A stretch of 64,000 bases of DNA. Origin: Cycas panzhihuaensis. Lineage: Eukaryota; Cycadophyta. The notes below the pieces were generated by a model that saw only the letters and a list, made by a program, of their open reading frames with translations, did not search any database and was not told where the DNA came from. Positions 1 through 11,610 of this stretch are shown piece by piece. The DNA lies in NCBI GenBank assembly GCA_023213395.1, contig CM041465.1:200639741-200703740 (forward strand), written 5' to 3'. Made by a program: the position numbers and the translations under genes. How positions within the stretch are numbered: position 1 is the stretch's first letter; each line of letters starts with the position of its first letter.

Positions 1-209
1 GAGGCCAACTAACTTTAAATCACATTCCAATTGAATTAAATTGAAAATAACTTTGTAAAAAAAAATAATATACTAAAGTTTAAAATACAAAGATGCACAA
101 TCTTTAAGGATCACTCTACAAGCAACTATATCTTTACAAAATCGATTGAATCTTTAATTGCATTAATGGAATCTTAATATTCTATTATGATGAGTGAGCT
201 TCGATAAGT
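1..209. other. Outer flank, nothing recognised
   Basis: AT-rich sequence lying outside the inferred end of gypsy A's 3' LTR. I see no coding potential and no repeat that matches the rest of the window. If the LTR end at about 210 is right, the five bases before it (TAAGT, 205-209) should be one half of gypsy A's target duplication; the other half lies beyond the right edge. Confidence 0.4.
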
Positions 210-1051
210 TGATAAAGAATGGTACCATGTAAATATGCCACACAATAATAGGGGTGGAGGTTGACAATGTAGGTAAGGCTCTATTAGAGCTCATGATCAC
301 ATAAAGATTGACTATCAAGTAATCACATAGATTAAGGAATAAAGGTTACATAATAGGCATACCTTATCTCTTAGAGAATCATCAAGATAATATAGGCAGT
401 TGCAAATAGGTGATAGGTTCACCATGGAAAGGTATAATAAGTCTTCACACAACTAATAGAAGGATGCTCAATAGACAGGTAGACAAATGGTCTAGGTAGG
501 ATAGGTAGGTAGTTCCTACGATCTCACAAAGAAATAGAGGTAGTAGTTGAAGATAGGGTCAGATGATCTTAACCAGATTTAAAACTTGATGAAACAAATT
601 CAAAATAAAGATGAATGGTCTTAAATAGAATGACTAATATATATAAAAAATGGTATTAAATAGAATCAAATGGCTTTAGATGGATTCAAATGATCTTTAT
701 AAATGAGGTTCTATTTTCATAGTAGAATGTAGTAATCTTCTTCTTTGATGACAAACTTGGCTAACCTACAATAGATTCTTATTAATAAATTCTCATTTTT
801 AACTTTAGTTTTGATATCATCTTAGAAATATTTCGATATCATATTAAGAAATATAAATTCATAATGAAATAATGATTAAAACGAGCATAGTAGAAATAAT
901 ATAAGAGTGAATGCAAGAATACTAGGATCATAATTGATATACATCATGATATACTAAAATTCATCTAATGGAGGGGTACCTAAAGCCAAATGCACCTAAA
1001 GGCAATAGGCTTAGGGTGTGGGACCTATATAGGTGCAAAAGGGTCTTAGCT
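210..1051 (-). repeat. Gypsy A 3' LTR, terminal part
   Basis: Read on the minus strand, this piece aligns with the last ~0.85 kb of the gypsy B LTR: the stretch around 250-300 corresponds to B's TTGACCACCTTAGCCCC at about 21027 and 31977. The end at 210 is chosen because a TG/CA terminus falls where B's LTR ends. Continuity with 8538-10846 is shown by the perfect copia-1 target duplication between them. Confidence 0.6.
1047..1051. repeat. Target-site duplication of copia-1 (left), TAGCT
   Basis: TAGCT directly precedes the first LTR base (1052) and recurs perfectly at 8533-8537 directly after the last LTR base. A 5-bp duplication is normal for LTR retrotransposon integration. Confidence 0.95.
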
Positions 1052-1362
1052 TGAAAGAGATTAATGTATCAAGGTCATTTGTGTAGATTAATTATATGAC
1101 CTTAAGATATATTGTTAGCATTAGTCTCTTAATAGAATGCACTTTATTTTCATTTAGATGTAATTTTAGGTTTATGTCATTAGGCGGGAAAATCATAACC
1201 TTAATGCTCACCCTTAATAATAAAAGGAAAAATCTCAAGGAGAGAGTTATTATTCATTCTCACCTCTAAGCTTGCTCTCATATATTGTTTCATCTATTTT
1301 TCATTTCCCATTGCCATTGTATGCATGTGAATGATTTATTCCCTAGATCCATTATTCCTTCA
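1052..1362 (+). repeat. Copia-1 5' LTR
   Basis: Begins TGAAAGAG and ends CCTTCA. It matches 8222-8532 over its full 311 bp. Confidence 0.95.
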
Positions 1363-1364
1363 TG

Positions 1365-1376
1365 TGGTATCAGAGC
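1365..1376 (+). other. Copia-1 primer binding site
   Basis: TGGTATCAGAGC lies two bases after the LTR. It matches the initiator Met-tRNA 3' end used by most plant copia elements, so it sets both orientation and the LTR edge. Confidence 0.95.
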
Positions 1377-3196
1377 TAAAAGGGGATCTATGCACTCCAT
1401 TCCACTTGCATGGAGTCATTTTGGCTCTCCTTCACCTTCAATATAAAGTATTGAGAGTGCATTTATCATTTTTAACATTTTAAGAGGTTAAAATTATAGT
1501 ACTTTATATGTTGCTACTTTTTCTATGTGTCAAAATTTTAGAGGTGAAGAATACAAATTTTTGAAGCCATTCAGCTACTAGAATAATCCTCGAAGCATTA
1601 AAGGTCTAAAATTTCATGAAAATTTTAACCATCTTAGATTTTGATAAAATTTGGCATACAAAGTCACCTTGACTAGAGAATCATTTTGTTCTTTTAGAGC
1701 AACTTTAGATCTAATGTACATTAATGAGTTTTTATTGAGACAAAAGGGTAAATTTTGTAGATAAGTGATTTAAGGCACTTTTCCTAATGAAATCCTTTAA
1801 TTATAAGTTAAAAATATGAAAGTTTTATTAAGGGATCTGATAGATTTATGTCTTAGGATCATTTTAAAATAAATTTTATCAAATTTCATCTACTAGTTAG
1901 TGAGATTTATGTAACTTTCTCACAGATGCTAAATTTGCTTACTCAACCCCATAAAGGCCATTATGAGGGTATTTCGGGCAATTTTTTAGTTGATCTTAGA
2001 GATGGTGTAGAAGGGAAAGTTGATGTACCTATTAAAATTTAACTTTTTATATATTGAAGTTCAGATTTTGAGACAATGGATTCAACATGATTCTGCTTTA
2101 TGCTTTTTTCGGGCAAAAATGTTTTAGGCATTTTCAGAAATTTGACTTTACTACTCTATCAGAAACAATATTTTGAACATTTTTTCTTTCTGTCATAAAT
2201 TTATATTTCATCATTTAGGCCTTCATATTTGTAATTTTTAGAAAATTATGCTCATTTATCATTATTTATAAATTTTATGAAAAAATCACAAAATAGGGAA
2301 AAATAACATGCATATAGATTTAGAAAAATAAATATTTAAGCAGCAAGTTGATCTGTTTTTTATCCTATTATGTTTATGTAAGTGATTTATTCCCTAAATC
2401 CATCATTCCTTCATGTGGCAATAACAACAAAGTAAGAAAGCACAATTGGCAACTTTCTATTTCAGTTTTTAGTTATTCAGAAACAACTTATATTATTCTT
2501 AAAAGGAATCTCATTTGTATGATCTATACTACCAGTTCTTGACTTATGTGCACACTTGCCTTAGTTGAAATAGACTATAGTTAGCTAAAGTCTAGGCCCT
2601 AAGGGAGGTGTGAGTTTCATACTAGGTCTGGTCTTAACCAGAATGGTGGTAGAGGGATATGTTTGCCATACCTGCAGCCTCTAATCAGGGATAATCTTAA
2701 TAACCACCTAGGAAAACTGAAAACCTTAATATAATATTAAAATTAACATGGTCCAATATCTGTCATAGTCGTGGGATACACAATACCATTTGACTCTTCA
2801 TAAGAGGTATATAGTTGCTCACTAGTAAATTGGGTGAGGACCGGAAGTACCTAGGCTCCGTTGTGACTTGGATTTCATCACCAAGCATAGATGCAAGTAT
2901 TATAGGTGAAGGCCCTAATCATATACTAGAAGCCTTCGGCATCAAAACCTCACCTACATTTAGACATAAGTGAGAGGTTAGTGGTATAACACATCATCAC
3001 TCTTTACCAACTCTACATTAGGCCTCATTCTTGCATCATTGCTTATACTCATTTTTCATAATTATTGAAAAATACTTAATCATTTTTTATTTCTTATCAT
3101 AACATTCATTTCTATATCCCTGTTTCACCAGGTGTATTAGCCACATGTGTTAGTGACACATACTTCTATCATCTCTTCTATTTCTTCATCATCACC
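1377..3196 (+). other. Copia-1 untranslated leader
   Basis: About 1.8 kb with no supported gene between the primer site and gag. The part at 2570-3020 aligns with the copia-2 leader (about 51570-51990 on the minus strand), which shows this is a family feature and not foreign DNA. It includes a short copy of the LTR tail at 2364-2412, described separately. Confidence 0.75.
2364..2412 (+). repeat. LTR-tail fragment inside the copia-1 leader
   Basis: This stretch repeats the last ~48 bp of the copia-1 LTR, including GTGATTTATTCCCTA and CCTTCA, and is followed by TGTGG, the same bases that follow the true 5' LTR before the primer site. The rest of the primer site is not recognisable (GGCAATAAC). 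Confidence 0.75.
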
Positions 3197-4380
3197 ATGT
3201 CATCTTAATTTAAGTAGAATGTTAACTACATATTGAAAGGCAAAGAAAATTAGGACTTATGGTACACTATAGTTAAAAATACTACAAAGTATAAAGGCCT
3301 TTGGAGAGCCTATTTGTAGCCTACACCTATCATACCAATAATAATTACAACACCTATCTCTAGTGGATCTACCCTAACAGCTCTTATTGATGCTCCAACC
3401 AAACTACAATGGGAGATAAATGATGAAAAGATTCTTGCAGGAATTTTATTGGTCATTGATCACTCCTTGCATAACTTGATCAATAAAGAGCAACATGATA
3501 CAACTTGGAAGGTCCTTAAAGTTCTCAAGAAGAACTTTGATACCAAGTCAGATTTAGAATTTGTTCATCTTCTTTTGAATATGAACAGATTAAAAATGTA
3601 GAAGGGATGAGCTCATAAGATAATAAATCTCCTTCAACCAATTAAATAAGCAATTGATAAAGATTTTAAGGCCCAATGTATCACTTGGGCATTCTTGATC
3701 CAATCATATCTACATGTCCTTAATTATAAAAACTTGCTTAGAAGTCTTCAATCTAGTGGAACATTGAATACACTCAACTTCAAAGTACTTGCTAAGAAGT
3801 TCATAGAATTTGATAAGACCTTTGATACTAACTTTGCAGCCTCTAACTCTCTTTCAGATGCAACCTTTAAGGTGGAAGAAGAAGTTTTCTATACAAAAAA
3901 TCAAGGTCGCTCTCGTGGCAGAGGAAATAACTAAGCAAGAGGAAGAAGAAGAAACATGGAAAATCGTCCACAAGGTTAAGCAAACCCTCAGTCATAACCT
4001 CGATAGTCTCAAGGCTAAGGGCCACTTTAACAAAGACCAAGACAGTTAGGCCACGCTAGTACCTTTTCAAGGACTAGTAATCAAACTATTATGTGTGATT
4101 AGTATAATCGTAAAGGACACTTAGTAAAAGACTGCAGAACTACCACTTATAAATTGGCTAAGTTCCAACCAAAATATGGAGATCATAATGTTGAAGAAAC
4201 TTGTGAAGAATCCTTTACTGGTGTAGGTTTTGTACAAGCATACTTTCAAAGAATTGAGGAATCTTCAACATCAAATACCATTGACCAACCAAAGAGATAC
4301 TTTGAAGCTCAATGTAGATATATCACTTGTGAATTCCCTTTACTAATGCCAAGCTCCATTGGAATTATAAATAGTGTGGC
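3197..4380 (+). pseudogene. Copia-1 gag (broken)
   Basis: Nucleocapsid and capsid precursor. The reading frame (for example 3695-3934 and 4154-4396, both in the same phase) aligns with the copia-2 gag, sharing TTWKVLKVLKKNFDTKSD at about 3500. The start is placed at the ATG at 3197, which lies where copia-2 gag begins. A CCHC zinc knuckle is visible at about 4090-4135, but its second Cys is Tyr and a stop precedes it. Several in-frame TAG/TAA codons interrupt the frame. Protease follows in the same phase. Confidence 0.85.
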
Positions 4381-4395
4381 TTTAATTGAAGGATA

Positions 4396-4960
4396 GTGGA
4401 TCATGGACATAGGAGCAACTCAACATATAACATGTAATCGCAATCTATATCAAACATTTGACTCAAATATTTAAGGAGTTGTTCACATGGATGATAAATC
4501 ACAACAATCTGTTGAAGGAATTGGTAACATTTATCTAAAACTCCTAGACTTAGAAGATTTTACATTGCTTAATGTCTCATACATACCCAATCTCAAACAA
4601 AACCTGCTCTCCTTATCCACACTTATCTCTCATAGATTTAATCTGAGTGTAACTATAAATGACCAGACTCTCCAGGTCATTCACCCTCAAATTGATCAAG
4701 TGGTCTTGATTAGACATCTCTTTGATAAACTCTTTTTACTGAATGACTCTCCATCTTTTGAAGCCCATTGTGCCCAAAGCCCTTGTGTTGATGAAGAATT
4801 TGTATTTAATTCCATCTTGACCCATCCAATGTTGTCACTAGAAGCTCCTTGACATGCTCATATGGGCCATGTTCACATTGATAGACTTAGAGATCTTTCT
4901 AACTCTCTTCCAAATCTTCCAAAGTTCTCCTCTAAGCCCTTTAAATATGAAGCTTGTATC
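4396..4960 (+). pseudogene. Copia-1 protease and integrase N-terminal region (broken)
   Basis: An aspartic protease of the retropepsin fold followed by the pre-integrase zinc region. The active site is seen as WIMDIGATQH near 4402, where the usual D-T/S-G has become D-I-G. Downstream come the family motifs of a plant copia protease (NLKQNLLSLSTL) and HAHMGH, the HHCC zinc part of integrase. There is an in-frame TAA after the protease flap region and a TGA at 4852 just before HAHMGH. The frame changes after about 4960. Confidence 0.85.
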
Positions 4961-5640
4961 ATTGCCAAATCTTATTGACAACCCTTTCCCAAAGTCAGTG
5001 GAAATTGAGCCATCCATTACAATTGGTACATTCTGATTTGTGCAGACTAATGCCCATTCTTTTACTAAAGGGAAAATTATATTATATCTCTTTTATTAAT
5101 GATTTAACTAGAAAAGTATGGGTACCTTTTCTACACAAGAAAGATGAAGCCTTTCGTATATTCAAAGAATTCAAAGCCCTTACTAAAAAAGAGATAGGTT
5201 ATCAACTCAAATGTCTTTGAACTAATAATGGTGGAAAATATACCTCACATGAGTTTGAAAGCTACCTTTGAGACAATGGCATTAAGTATCAAATAATAGT
5301 AGCAGGTACCCCACAGTAAAATGGAGTTACTAAGTATATGAACAGGATAATCATGAACATGGCTTAGGCTATGTTGGTATACAAAAATGTACCTGCTTAC
5401 CTATGGGTCAAAGCAATCTGAATAACTATTTATTGTATCAATGCTATTATCCCATCAAAGGAAGGATAAGCACCTAATGAAAAATGGTCAGGACAAGCCC
5501 CCATTATTTACTACTTTAAAATTTTTGACTCTATATGCTATGCCCACATTTTAGATGCAGATTGAAATAAACTCTAGCTAAGGGCACTTAAAGGCATCTT
5601 TGTTGGATACCCTATGGATAGGAAAGGGTATAAGGTCTTT
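4961..5640 (+). pseudogene. Copia-1 integrase core (broken)
   Basis: The rve-type catalytic core, recognised by NDLTRKVWVPFLHKKDEAF (5098-5150), TNNGGKYTSHEFESYL (about 5222-5270) and GTPQ-stop-NGVTKYMNR (about 5308-5345). The catalytic D,D,E has been lost at two positions: D64-like is kept in NDLTRK, the second Asp of TDNGGE is Asn, and the Glu of the E-R/Y-MNRT motif is Lys. Multiple stops are present. Copia-2 has the same Glu-to-Lys change. Confidence 0.85.
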
Positions 5641-6250
5641 ATACCTTTACAATGAAAAATCTTTGTTACCAGAGATGTCATTTTTACAGAGATAGAGGAT
5701 CAGTTACTTAAACTAGACTCGAGAGTACCCTCACGCTTCTATAATCATGTTATCAAGTATGATGTTTAGATTCCAAAATTTAGGGAGGGGGGATAGACAT
5801 AAATTACTCCAAATATTAGAAGCTGATAATAGAGCCTTGGAGGATATAAGTTGTAACTCTGAACTTATGAGTGCACATCCAGCACCATCCTTTGAAGATA
5901 ACAGAGTTGACAAAGGTAAAGCCATTATAGAAAAACCATCCTCTCCACCTTCAGTCAACAAAGGCAAAATAATGGTAGAAGGACCAGATTCCTTAGGTAC
6001 ATTAATATCGTCCTTACAAAATAATCATTTCAATGGACAAGATGAGAACTAAAAAGTTAAGTAGATAAGGACCCCATTCCCAATTCGAGGATCTTGAGAA
6101 GCCCGCTAGCTCAATAAGGACATATGACTAGATGAGGTGGGCAATACTGGCACTCAAAGTTCCTATAGAGAAAGGATGCAAGAATCATTATATACTGAGC
6201 TTGAACCGGTAGAACTGTACCTTACTCTTAATGAAGATCTCTTAACATAC
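5641..6250 (+). other. Copia-1 integrase-RT linker
   Basis: A degenerate linker between integrase and RT. An open stretch at 5747-6052 is low-complexity linker sequence without a recognisable domain. The point corresponding to the copia-2 deletion edge lies at about 5884. Confidence 0.6.
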
Positions 6251-7732
6251 TAAGAAACTGTAAAGCATGTATCTTAGAGAAATTCCATGAATAAAGAGTA
6301 TCAATCTCTTATCAAGTACATGGGAGCTTATTGATCTACCACTTGGAAGAAAGGTAGTTCAAAATAAATGGGTGTTAAAAAATAAATATAGATCAGATGG
6401 AACCCTTGAAAAACACAAGGCATGATTGGTAGTTAAAGGATTTATATAAAGGTAAGGCATCGACTACACTGAAGTCTTTACACTTATAACCAAGTGGCCT
6501 ACAATTAGAACTCTTGTGGCCTTAGCTACTCAACGGGGTTGGAAAATCCACCAACTCAATATTAAGACTATGTTTCTCAATAGAGATCTTGAAGAAGAAA
6601 TTTATGTAGCTTAGCTAGAAGGATATGAGATCAAAGCTCAAGAGTATAAGGTTTGCAGGCTCAGAAAGTCCTTATATGGCCTTAAACAAGCCCCTCGTGC
6701 TTAGTTTGCCAAGTTGTCTAAAAGAATAAGGCAACTTGGACACTTGGTTTGTGACTACCAAGATATTAATACAACATTGTTCATCAAGAGCCATAAGGAT
6801 AAAGTCACTTATCTCATAATCTTTGTGGATGACATGCTAGTAACAAGTAATAGTGAATAGGCAATAAGCCAGCTGAAAAAAGACCTTAGTAAAACATTCA
6901 AATTGTCTAACCTTAGTTTGATGAAATATTACTTGGGAATTGAAGTAATACAAAAAATAGGAAAATTTTCCCCTCTCAAGAAAAATATATCAATGATCTT
7001 CTAACCAAGTTTTAGTTAAAAGATGCTCAACTAGTGATTTTACCTATGGACCCTAATACCAAACTCTTAACTAAAGGTGATACTAAGGAGGTAGATGCAA
7101 TACTCTATAGGAAACTTATAAGTAGTCTCATCTACACTACCAATACAAGGCTAAATATTACATACTCTATCAACATTCTTGCTCATTACATGACAAATCC
7201 TAGGTAGAATCATTGGCAGGTAGCAATGCAAGTGTTGAGATACCTTAAGATGACCAGCAAATATGGTCTATTATATGAACCTAATTCAGAATTCAAGCTT
7301 TCTGCATACATAAACTCAGACTTTACAAGAGATAAAGATACATGAAGATCTACATCTGGGTATATAAAGTTTCTTGGAATAACACCAATATCATGGAGAT
7401 CCAGATGACAGAAGATATTTGCAGATTCAATTGTTGAAGCTGAATACATTACTACTTCTGAGACCAGTAAGGAGGTGATATGGCTAAGGAACTTATTAGA
7501 AACATTAAATATCACCCAAACAAGTTCTACAGGTCTTCATATGGATAATCAATCAGTAATCTCTATGGCAAAAAATCTTGTATTTCATGATCATACTAAA
7601 TATATAAGTACAAAAGTCCACAGGATTAGAGAACTTATTCGTAACGGCACAATTCAACTGAAATACTACCCCATAGAAGATCAAGTGGATGATATCTTTA
7701 CCAAACCACTACAAAAGGTGAAGTTTAAATAG
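6251..7732 (+). pseudogene. Copia-1 reverse transcriptase and RNase H (broken)
   Basis: The RVT_2-type polymerase followed by the copia RNase H. Recognisable pieces, in different frames and with stops, are RKSLYGLKQAPR (about 6660-6695), the catalytic loop FVDDMLV (about 6820), the A-D/N-S-D-F core of RNase H at about 7310-7330, and an intact C-terminal frame 7475-7732 that ends in the family motifs HTKYISTKVHRIREL and DDIFTKPL. The catalytic VDD pair survives, but the frame is too broken to make a protein. Confidence 0.9.
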
Positions 7733-7783
7733 TTTTGAAGGCAGCTTAGTCTTAGGGCCTCCATCTTCGACTAATCAAAGAAG

Positions 7784-7930
7784 ATGGCAATAGGATCATC
7801 ATACTTTATTCTCTTTATGAAAACCCCTTATGGGCGTAGAAGAATAAGAGTAAGTCTCTGCTCTATCCTGTTTATGAAAATCCCATGTGGGCACGAAAGG
7901 ATAAGGGTTATACTAGTTTTAGAAAATTAG
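7784..7930 (+). CDS. Small ORF with two copies of a short motif, downstream of copia-1 pol
   Basis: A 48-residue frame starting ATG at 7784 and ending TAG at 7928-7930, between pol and the polypurine tract. It contains two copies of a pattern like LFMK-(T/I)-P-(Y/C)-G-x4-IRV about 21 residues apart. An equivalent frame is open at the same place in copia-2 (47809-47997, minus), with the same start region and both motif copies, although pol in both elements is riddled with stops. I know of no family it belongs to. It could instead be a conserved RNA repeat that happens to stay open. Confidence 0.4.
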   Translation: MAIGSSYFILFMKTPYGRRRIRVSLCSILFMKIPCGHERIRVILVLEN

Positions 7931-8210
7931 AACCTATAAAAACCCAAAAGGGCATAGGGGATGACCAAACGGTATATGGAGACTTAGCAGATTAAGCTAC
8001 ACATTTAAGTTGCTTGGCTATCAGGCTACATTAAAGAGCTACCTTAACCATTTTTATTTATAAAAGGGGCTATAGATCTTAGAAAGTTCATAAGTTTTTA
8101 TTCCCCATAAGGGTTTTCCTACAAAAGTGTCATTTAGATTTCAATATAATAATGAGGCTCAAATGAAGACCTCATATAATAGATTTTCTCAAAAATGACC
8201 TTCCACCATT
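7931..8210 (+). other. Copia-1 3' untranslated region
   Basis: No coding signal. It contains a third, weaker copy of the AAACCC-AAAGGGCA pattern (7936-7962) related to the repeats in the small ORF just upstream, and leads into the polypurine tract. Confidence 0.6.
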
Positions 8211-8219
8211 AAGGGGGGG
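8211..8219 (+). other. Copia-1 polypurine tract
   Basis: AAGGGGGGG directly precedes the 3' LTR, as expected for the plus-strand primer. The same position in copia-2 reads AAGGGGGAG on the coding strand. Confidence 0.9.
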
Positions 8220-8221
8220 AT

Positions 8222-8532
8222 TGAAAGAGGTTAGTGTATCAAGGTCATTTATGTAGATTAATTATATGACCTTAGGATATATTATTAGCATTAGTATTTT
8301 AATAAAATACACTTAATATGCATTTAGATGTAATTTTAGGTTCATGTCATTAGGCAAGAGGATCCTAACCCTAATGCTCACCCTCAATAATAAAAGGCAA
8401 AATCTCAATGAGGGAGTTATTATTCATTCTCACCTCCAAGATTGCTCTCATATCTTATTTCATCTCTTTTTCATTCTCCATTGCCATTATGTATATGTGA
8501 GTGATTTATTCCCTAGATCCATCCTTCCTTTA
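8222..8532 (+). repeat. Copia-1 3' LTR
   Basis: Full-length match to 1052-1362, about 12% different by hand count. The terminal CA has become TA. The duplication TAGCT follows at 8533-8537. Confidence 0.95.
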
Positions 8533-8537
8533 TAGCT

Positions 8538-10846
8538 TGCCCATGAAGGGTGCTCGTATACTACTTGAGTGCAGATTCAAGACTTGTATGGTAAAGCCCC
8601 TCCTAGTATCTAAGGTTTGGAGTTCTTTGATTTCTAAATAGTGTTAGTTCCTTTTGTTTATTCTTTGTGCTATGGGTTAAATGAATGTTCTGTAGAAAGA
8701 AAGTGGTTGTGTGAAAATAGCACAAGAGAAGGTCGTTGATTTTGTTTGTTTACTTTCTTTTATTTTTTTAATTTATAAAAAAAGGGAGGAGGAGGTAAAG
8801 TGAGAGAAAAAATAAAACACTACTACACCTACCTCTTTTTTACTTTCTCTCTATGTCTCTCTCTTTTCTTTTATATTTTTCTCTTTCTTTTTCTCTTTTT
8901 CAATAATAGACAACAATGATAAATAAAATGGGAAGGAAGAGGGGATAAGAGGAAGAAAAAGCACCTAAAGCTATCATCCCCTTTTAATTCTTTATTTATC
9001 TTAATATCTGCCTATCCTTATACTTTATTCTATCCTTTTCCTACTTTCATTTTTCTTTCCTAATCCTTTCTTTTTTGTTTCCCTTCTTTTAAGAGAAAAA
9101 GGAGAAAAATATGCAATTAAAAAGGTAGGAGAGACTAACCTAGAAAAGGGAAATAGAAAGGAGAATAAGGAGGTATGCTCAAGCTAGTATGATGATTGTA
9201 ATATAGGTGCTCCTTCTCACCTACTTTAGAAGCTCCTTGCATGATTGTAAATGGATGGGGGGCTACAACTTACCCACCACAACACATATAGGTAATAAAG
9301 AATGTAAAAGAATAAAGGACAAAAGAAAGAAACAAACATAATGTAAATACCATCTCATCTTTTGGTGTGAAGCTGATCTCCAAATTTGTTATAGGTTTGG
9401 GAAGCTTTGCTTCCAACCTTATCATGCAAGTTAATGACTTTTAATAATAACCAAACCTACACTGCTATCATTAATAAAAGAAATTAATCAAGCATGCAAT
9501 ATTTAATCTTAAACATTCATTACAAAAAGGAAAAAAGGAAATGAGTTGAAAACAGTGATGTAAGGAATGGGGGTGTTTCAGAGTGGTACTAGTCTCCTCC
9601 AAGTATAGGTAGTTCTTAAGTTGTACTTAGGAAACCTCATAAAAATCCTAAAACTCAAGTAATAGGGAGAGGGTAGGGGTAAGAACATATATGAATCTAA
9701 ATCGTATCCCTTTAGATTAAAAGAAAATACATAAAATTAAGCAATCACTAATCTACCATAGTGCCAACTTCGTGCAACATGGCATGAATGATGGAAAGAA
9801 GAAAAAAGGAAAGAAATCCACCATAATAAAGCAAGGTATATGGGTTATCTAAGATTTTGGAGAAGGCATGAAGCCAATTTCTTGCAAAACAAATGTCCTC
9901 AAAGCTCCATTGATTGTGTTAGTGGTGACTTCTCTAAAGTATATCCCAAATGGTAGCTAGTGATCCCATAAAAATTGATTGAGTTTAAGTAGAAATTTGG
10001 GCAGTATTTCAATATGGTAATGAAAAAGTGAGAGTGTCCTCCTTACCCATAAAAAATGGAGGGGTTTTATAGAAAATTCCAAGGTAAGGGGGTGGTGGTT
10101 TCATATCCACAATATGGGAAAATCACCACCTAAAACCATGAGTTATCTCATGGTTTAAGAGCTAAATTCTTCAAAAAAAAGAAATTTAAAAATTTATTTT
10201 TTTGAGGCATATTTAACCTCTTGAGACTGCGATGAGTTGACCTGGGATGACATGGCCTACTAGGTCTGATAAAAACACCATAAATGAGTCGACTAAATGT
10301 TTAAGCTTATGGCCAAATGTTGTAGTAGTCATACCACAAATTTATTCGTAGTACTGTAGACATGATTGCGGTATTTCAAGATGCTTTGTGGTACTACTTC
10401 CTGCACCAAAAATAAATACAATATAGGGGTAGACTCAGAAAGAACCATCCAACCCTACTAAACAACTAACATAAACCCTGACTAATAATACTCTAGATCA
10501 ATACCAATGGTTGGTATGCAAAAACAAGGCAATGAAAGGCTAATATAGTGGGAATAGGATAAAAAAATAGAGGGAAATGAGTTGAAGGAGGATGGAGAGG
10601 CTCTTTTTCCAACTGTCAAACCATGATGGGGAGATACCAAAGCTATAGACTAAAGTCCTAATCATCATCGACAAAAAGGGATAAACAAACAAACCAAGTA
10701 AGAAAATAACCATGCATTTTCTATATAAAAATGCATCACAAAATCATAACAATTTAAGATCCATGACATGTGAAAGGGATAGAGATGCATACATATACTT
10801 ACCCATGTGTTGCCATGCCCACGTCATTCTTGGAAGTTAGGAAACA
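8538..10846 (-). repeat. Gypsy A 3' LTR, first 2.3 kb
   Basis: Read on the minus strand the LTR starts TGTTTCCTAACTTCCAAGAA at 10846, matching the LTR starts of gypsy B (14251), the solo LTR (17608) and gypsy C (55997). It carries three 20-bp repeats at 10330-10389. Pyrimidine- and purine-rich tracts at 8790-9120 have no coding content. Together with 210-1051 the LTR is about 3.15 kb. Confidence 0.8.
10330..10389 (-). repeat. 20-bp repeat array in gypsy A LTR
   Basis: Three degenerate 20-bp units at 10330-10349, 10350-10369 and 10370-10389, followed by a further GGTACTAC. Same period and the same GTAC start as the array in gypsy B (14793). Confidence 0.7.
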
Positions 10847-10860
10847 CTTTCCCTTGGTAG
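10847..10860 (-). other. Gypsy A polypurine tract
   Basis: On the minus strand ACCAAGGGAAAG immediately precedes the LTR start. Gypsy C has ACCAAGGGTGCAA at the same place (55998-56010). Confidence 0.65.
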
Positions 10861-11079
10861 TAGAACCTCTTTAATCTAAAGCTTAGAAGATGATGAATGT
10901 TTCCAACACAGATGATATGAGGTATATAACAACAATAATCAAATGTATGTATATAACGAGAGGTAATACCTACCATAGTAGGGCCTCTTTAGCAAATAAT
11001 TAGAGGGAAGATTACTCTAAAACTCCTTGAACCTATGAGGTAATTCTTTAGATGTATAAGGGGGAGAAGGACTCAATGA

Positions 11080-11610
11080 GTCAAGGCTTGGTGACCATAG
11101 TTTTACCTTATCAATGGCTAGCTTTGAAAGGTGAGGTTAGGGGTAGTGCCCTTGATAAAAGCAAGCTTCAAGGGTGGCCCATTAGGCTGAATGAGAGTTA
11201 TTTACTAGTGGTAGGTGATGCTTAAGAATGAAGCTCACCAAGCTATATACTTCAAAGTTTAGTACATGAGGGACATGGTGAATATTAACAAAGGCAAACT
11301 GATCTAAAAGGGATCTAGCTGATATGGCTAAAGACCTTAATCTCAGGCAAAGGATCTAGTAAACTTAAGTGAGTTGGAATATAATGATTTAGGAGTCATA
11401 ATACAAAATGATAAAGTCACAATGGAGGTAAAGCACACCAGTTAACACTTTTATGATAGTCATGTACTCAGCTTTGTTATTGGTGGCTTCTAATAACTAG
11501 ATACCAGATAGAACCAAGTTATACCCAAGGTGGTCTCAGATGATCCAAGCTATGGTGGAAGGACCTAAATTCCTATGACTAACTCCATTAGTGTGGATGA
11601 TCGATGTCAT
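11080..11610 (-). pseudogene. Gypsy A separate RNase H gene (broken)
   Basis: A plant-type RNase HI (RVT_3-like) domain on the element's sense strand, placed between the antisense PMD gene and the 3' LTR, not inside pol. The ATG at 11610 is kept in A, B and C. Visible motifs are HTNGVSHRNLGP (usual FTDGASRGNPGP; the first Asp is Asn here), LLEATNNKAEY (the active-site Glu is kept), ILYYDS, and HHVPHVLNFEVYSLV, where the last catalytic Asp is Tyr. A conserved tail D-K-V-K-L-W closes the domain near 11110. Stops interrupt it. Gypsy B has the best copy. Confidence 0.75.

Larger units (their letters stand above)
1052..8532 (+). mobile_element. Copia-1: complete but dead Ty1/copia retrotransposon
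   Basis: A 7481-bp element with two 311-bp LTRs, a Met-tRNA-type primer site, a long leader, gag, protease, integrase, RT and RNase H in copia order, a G-rich polypurine tract at 8211-8219 and a perfect TAGCT duplication. All coding parts carry many stops and several frameshifts. The two LTRs differ at about 38 of 311 positions by hand count (about 12%), mostly transitions, so this is an old insertion. It sits in gypsy A's 3' LTR. Copia-2 (47268-53390) is a relative: leader, gag, protease, integrase and 3' region align, while the LTRs match only in outline. Confidence 0.95.
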
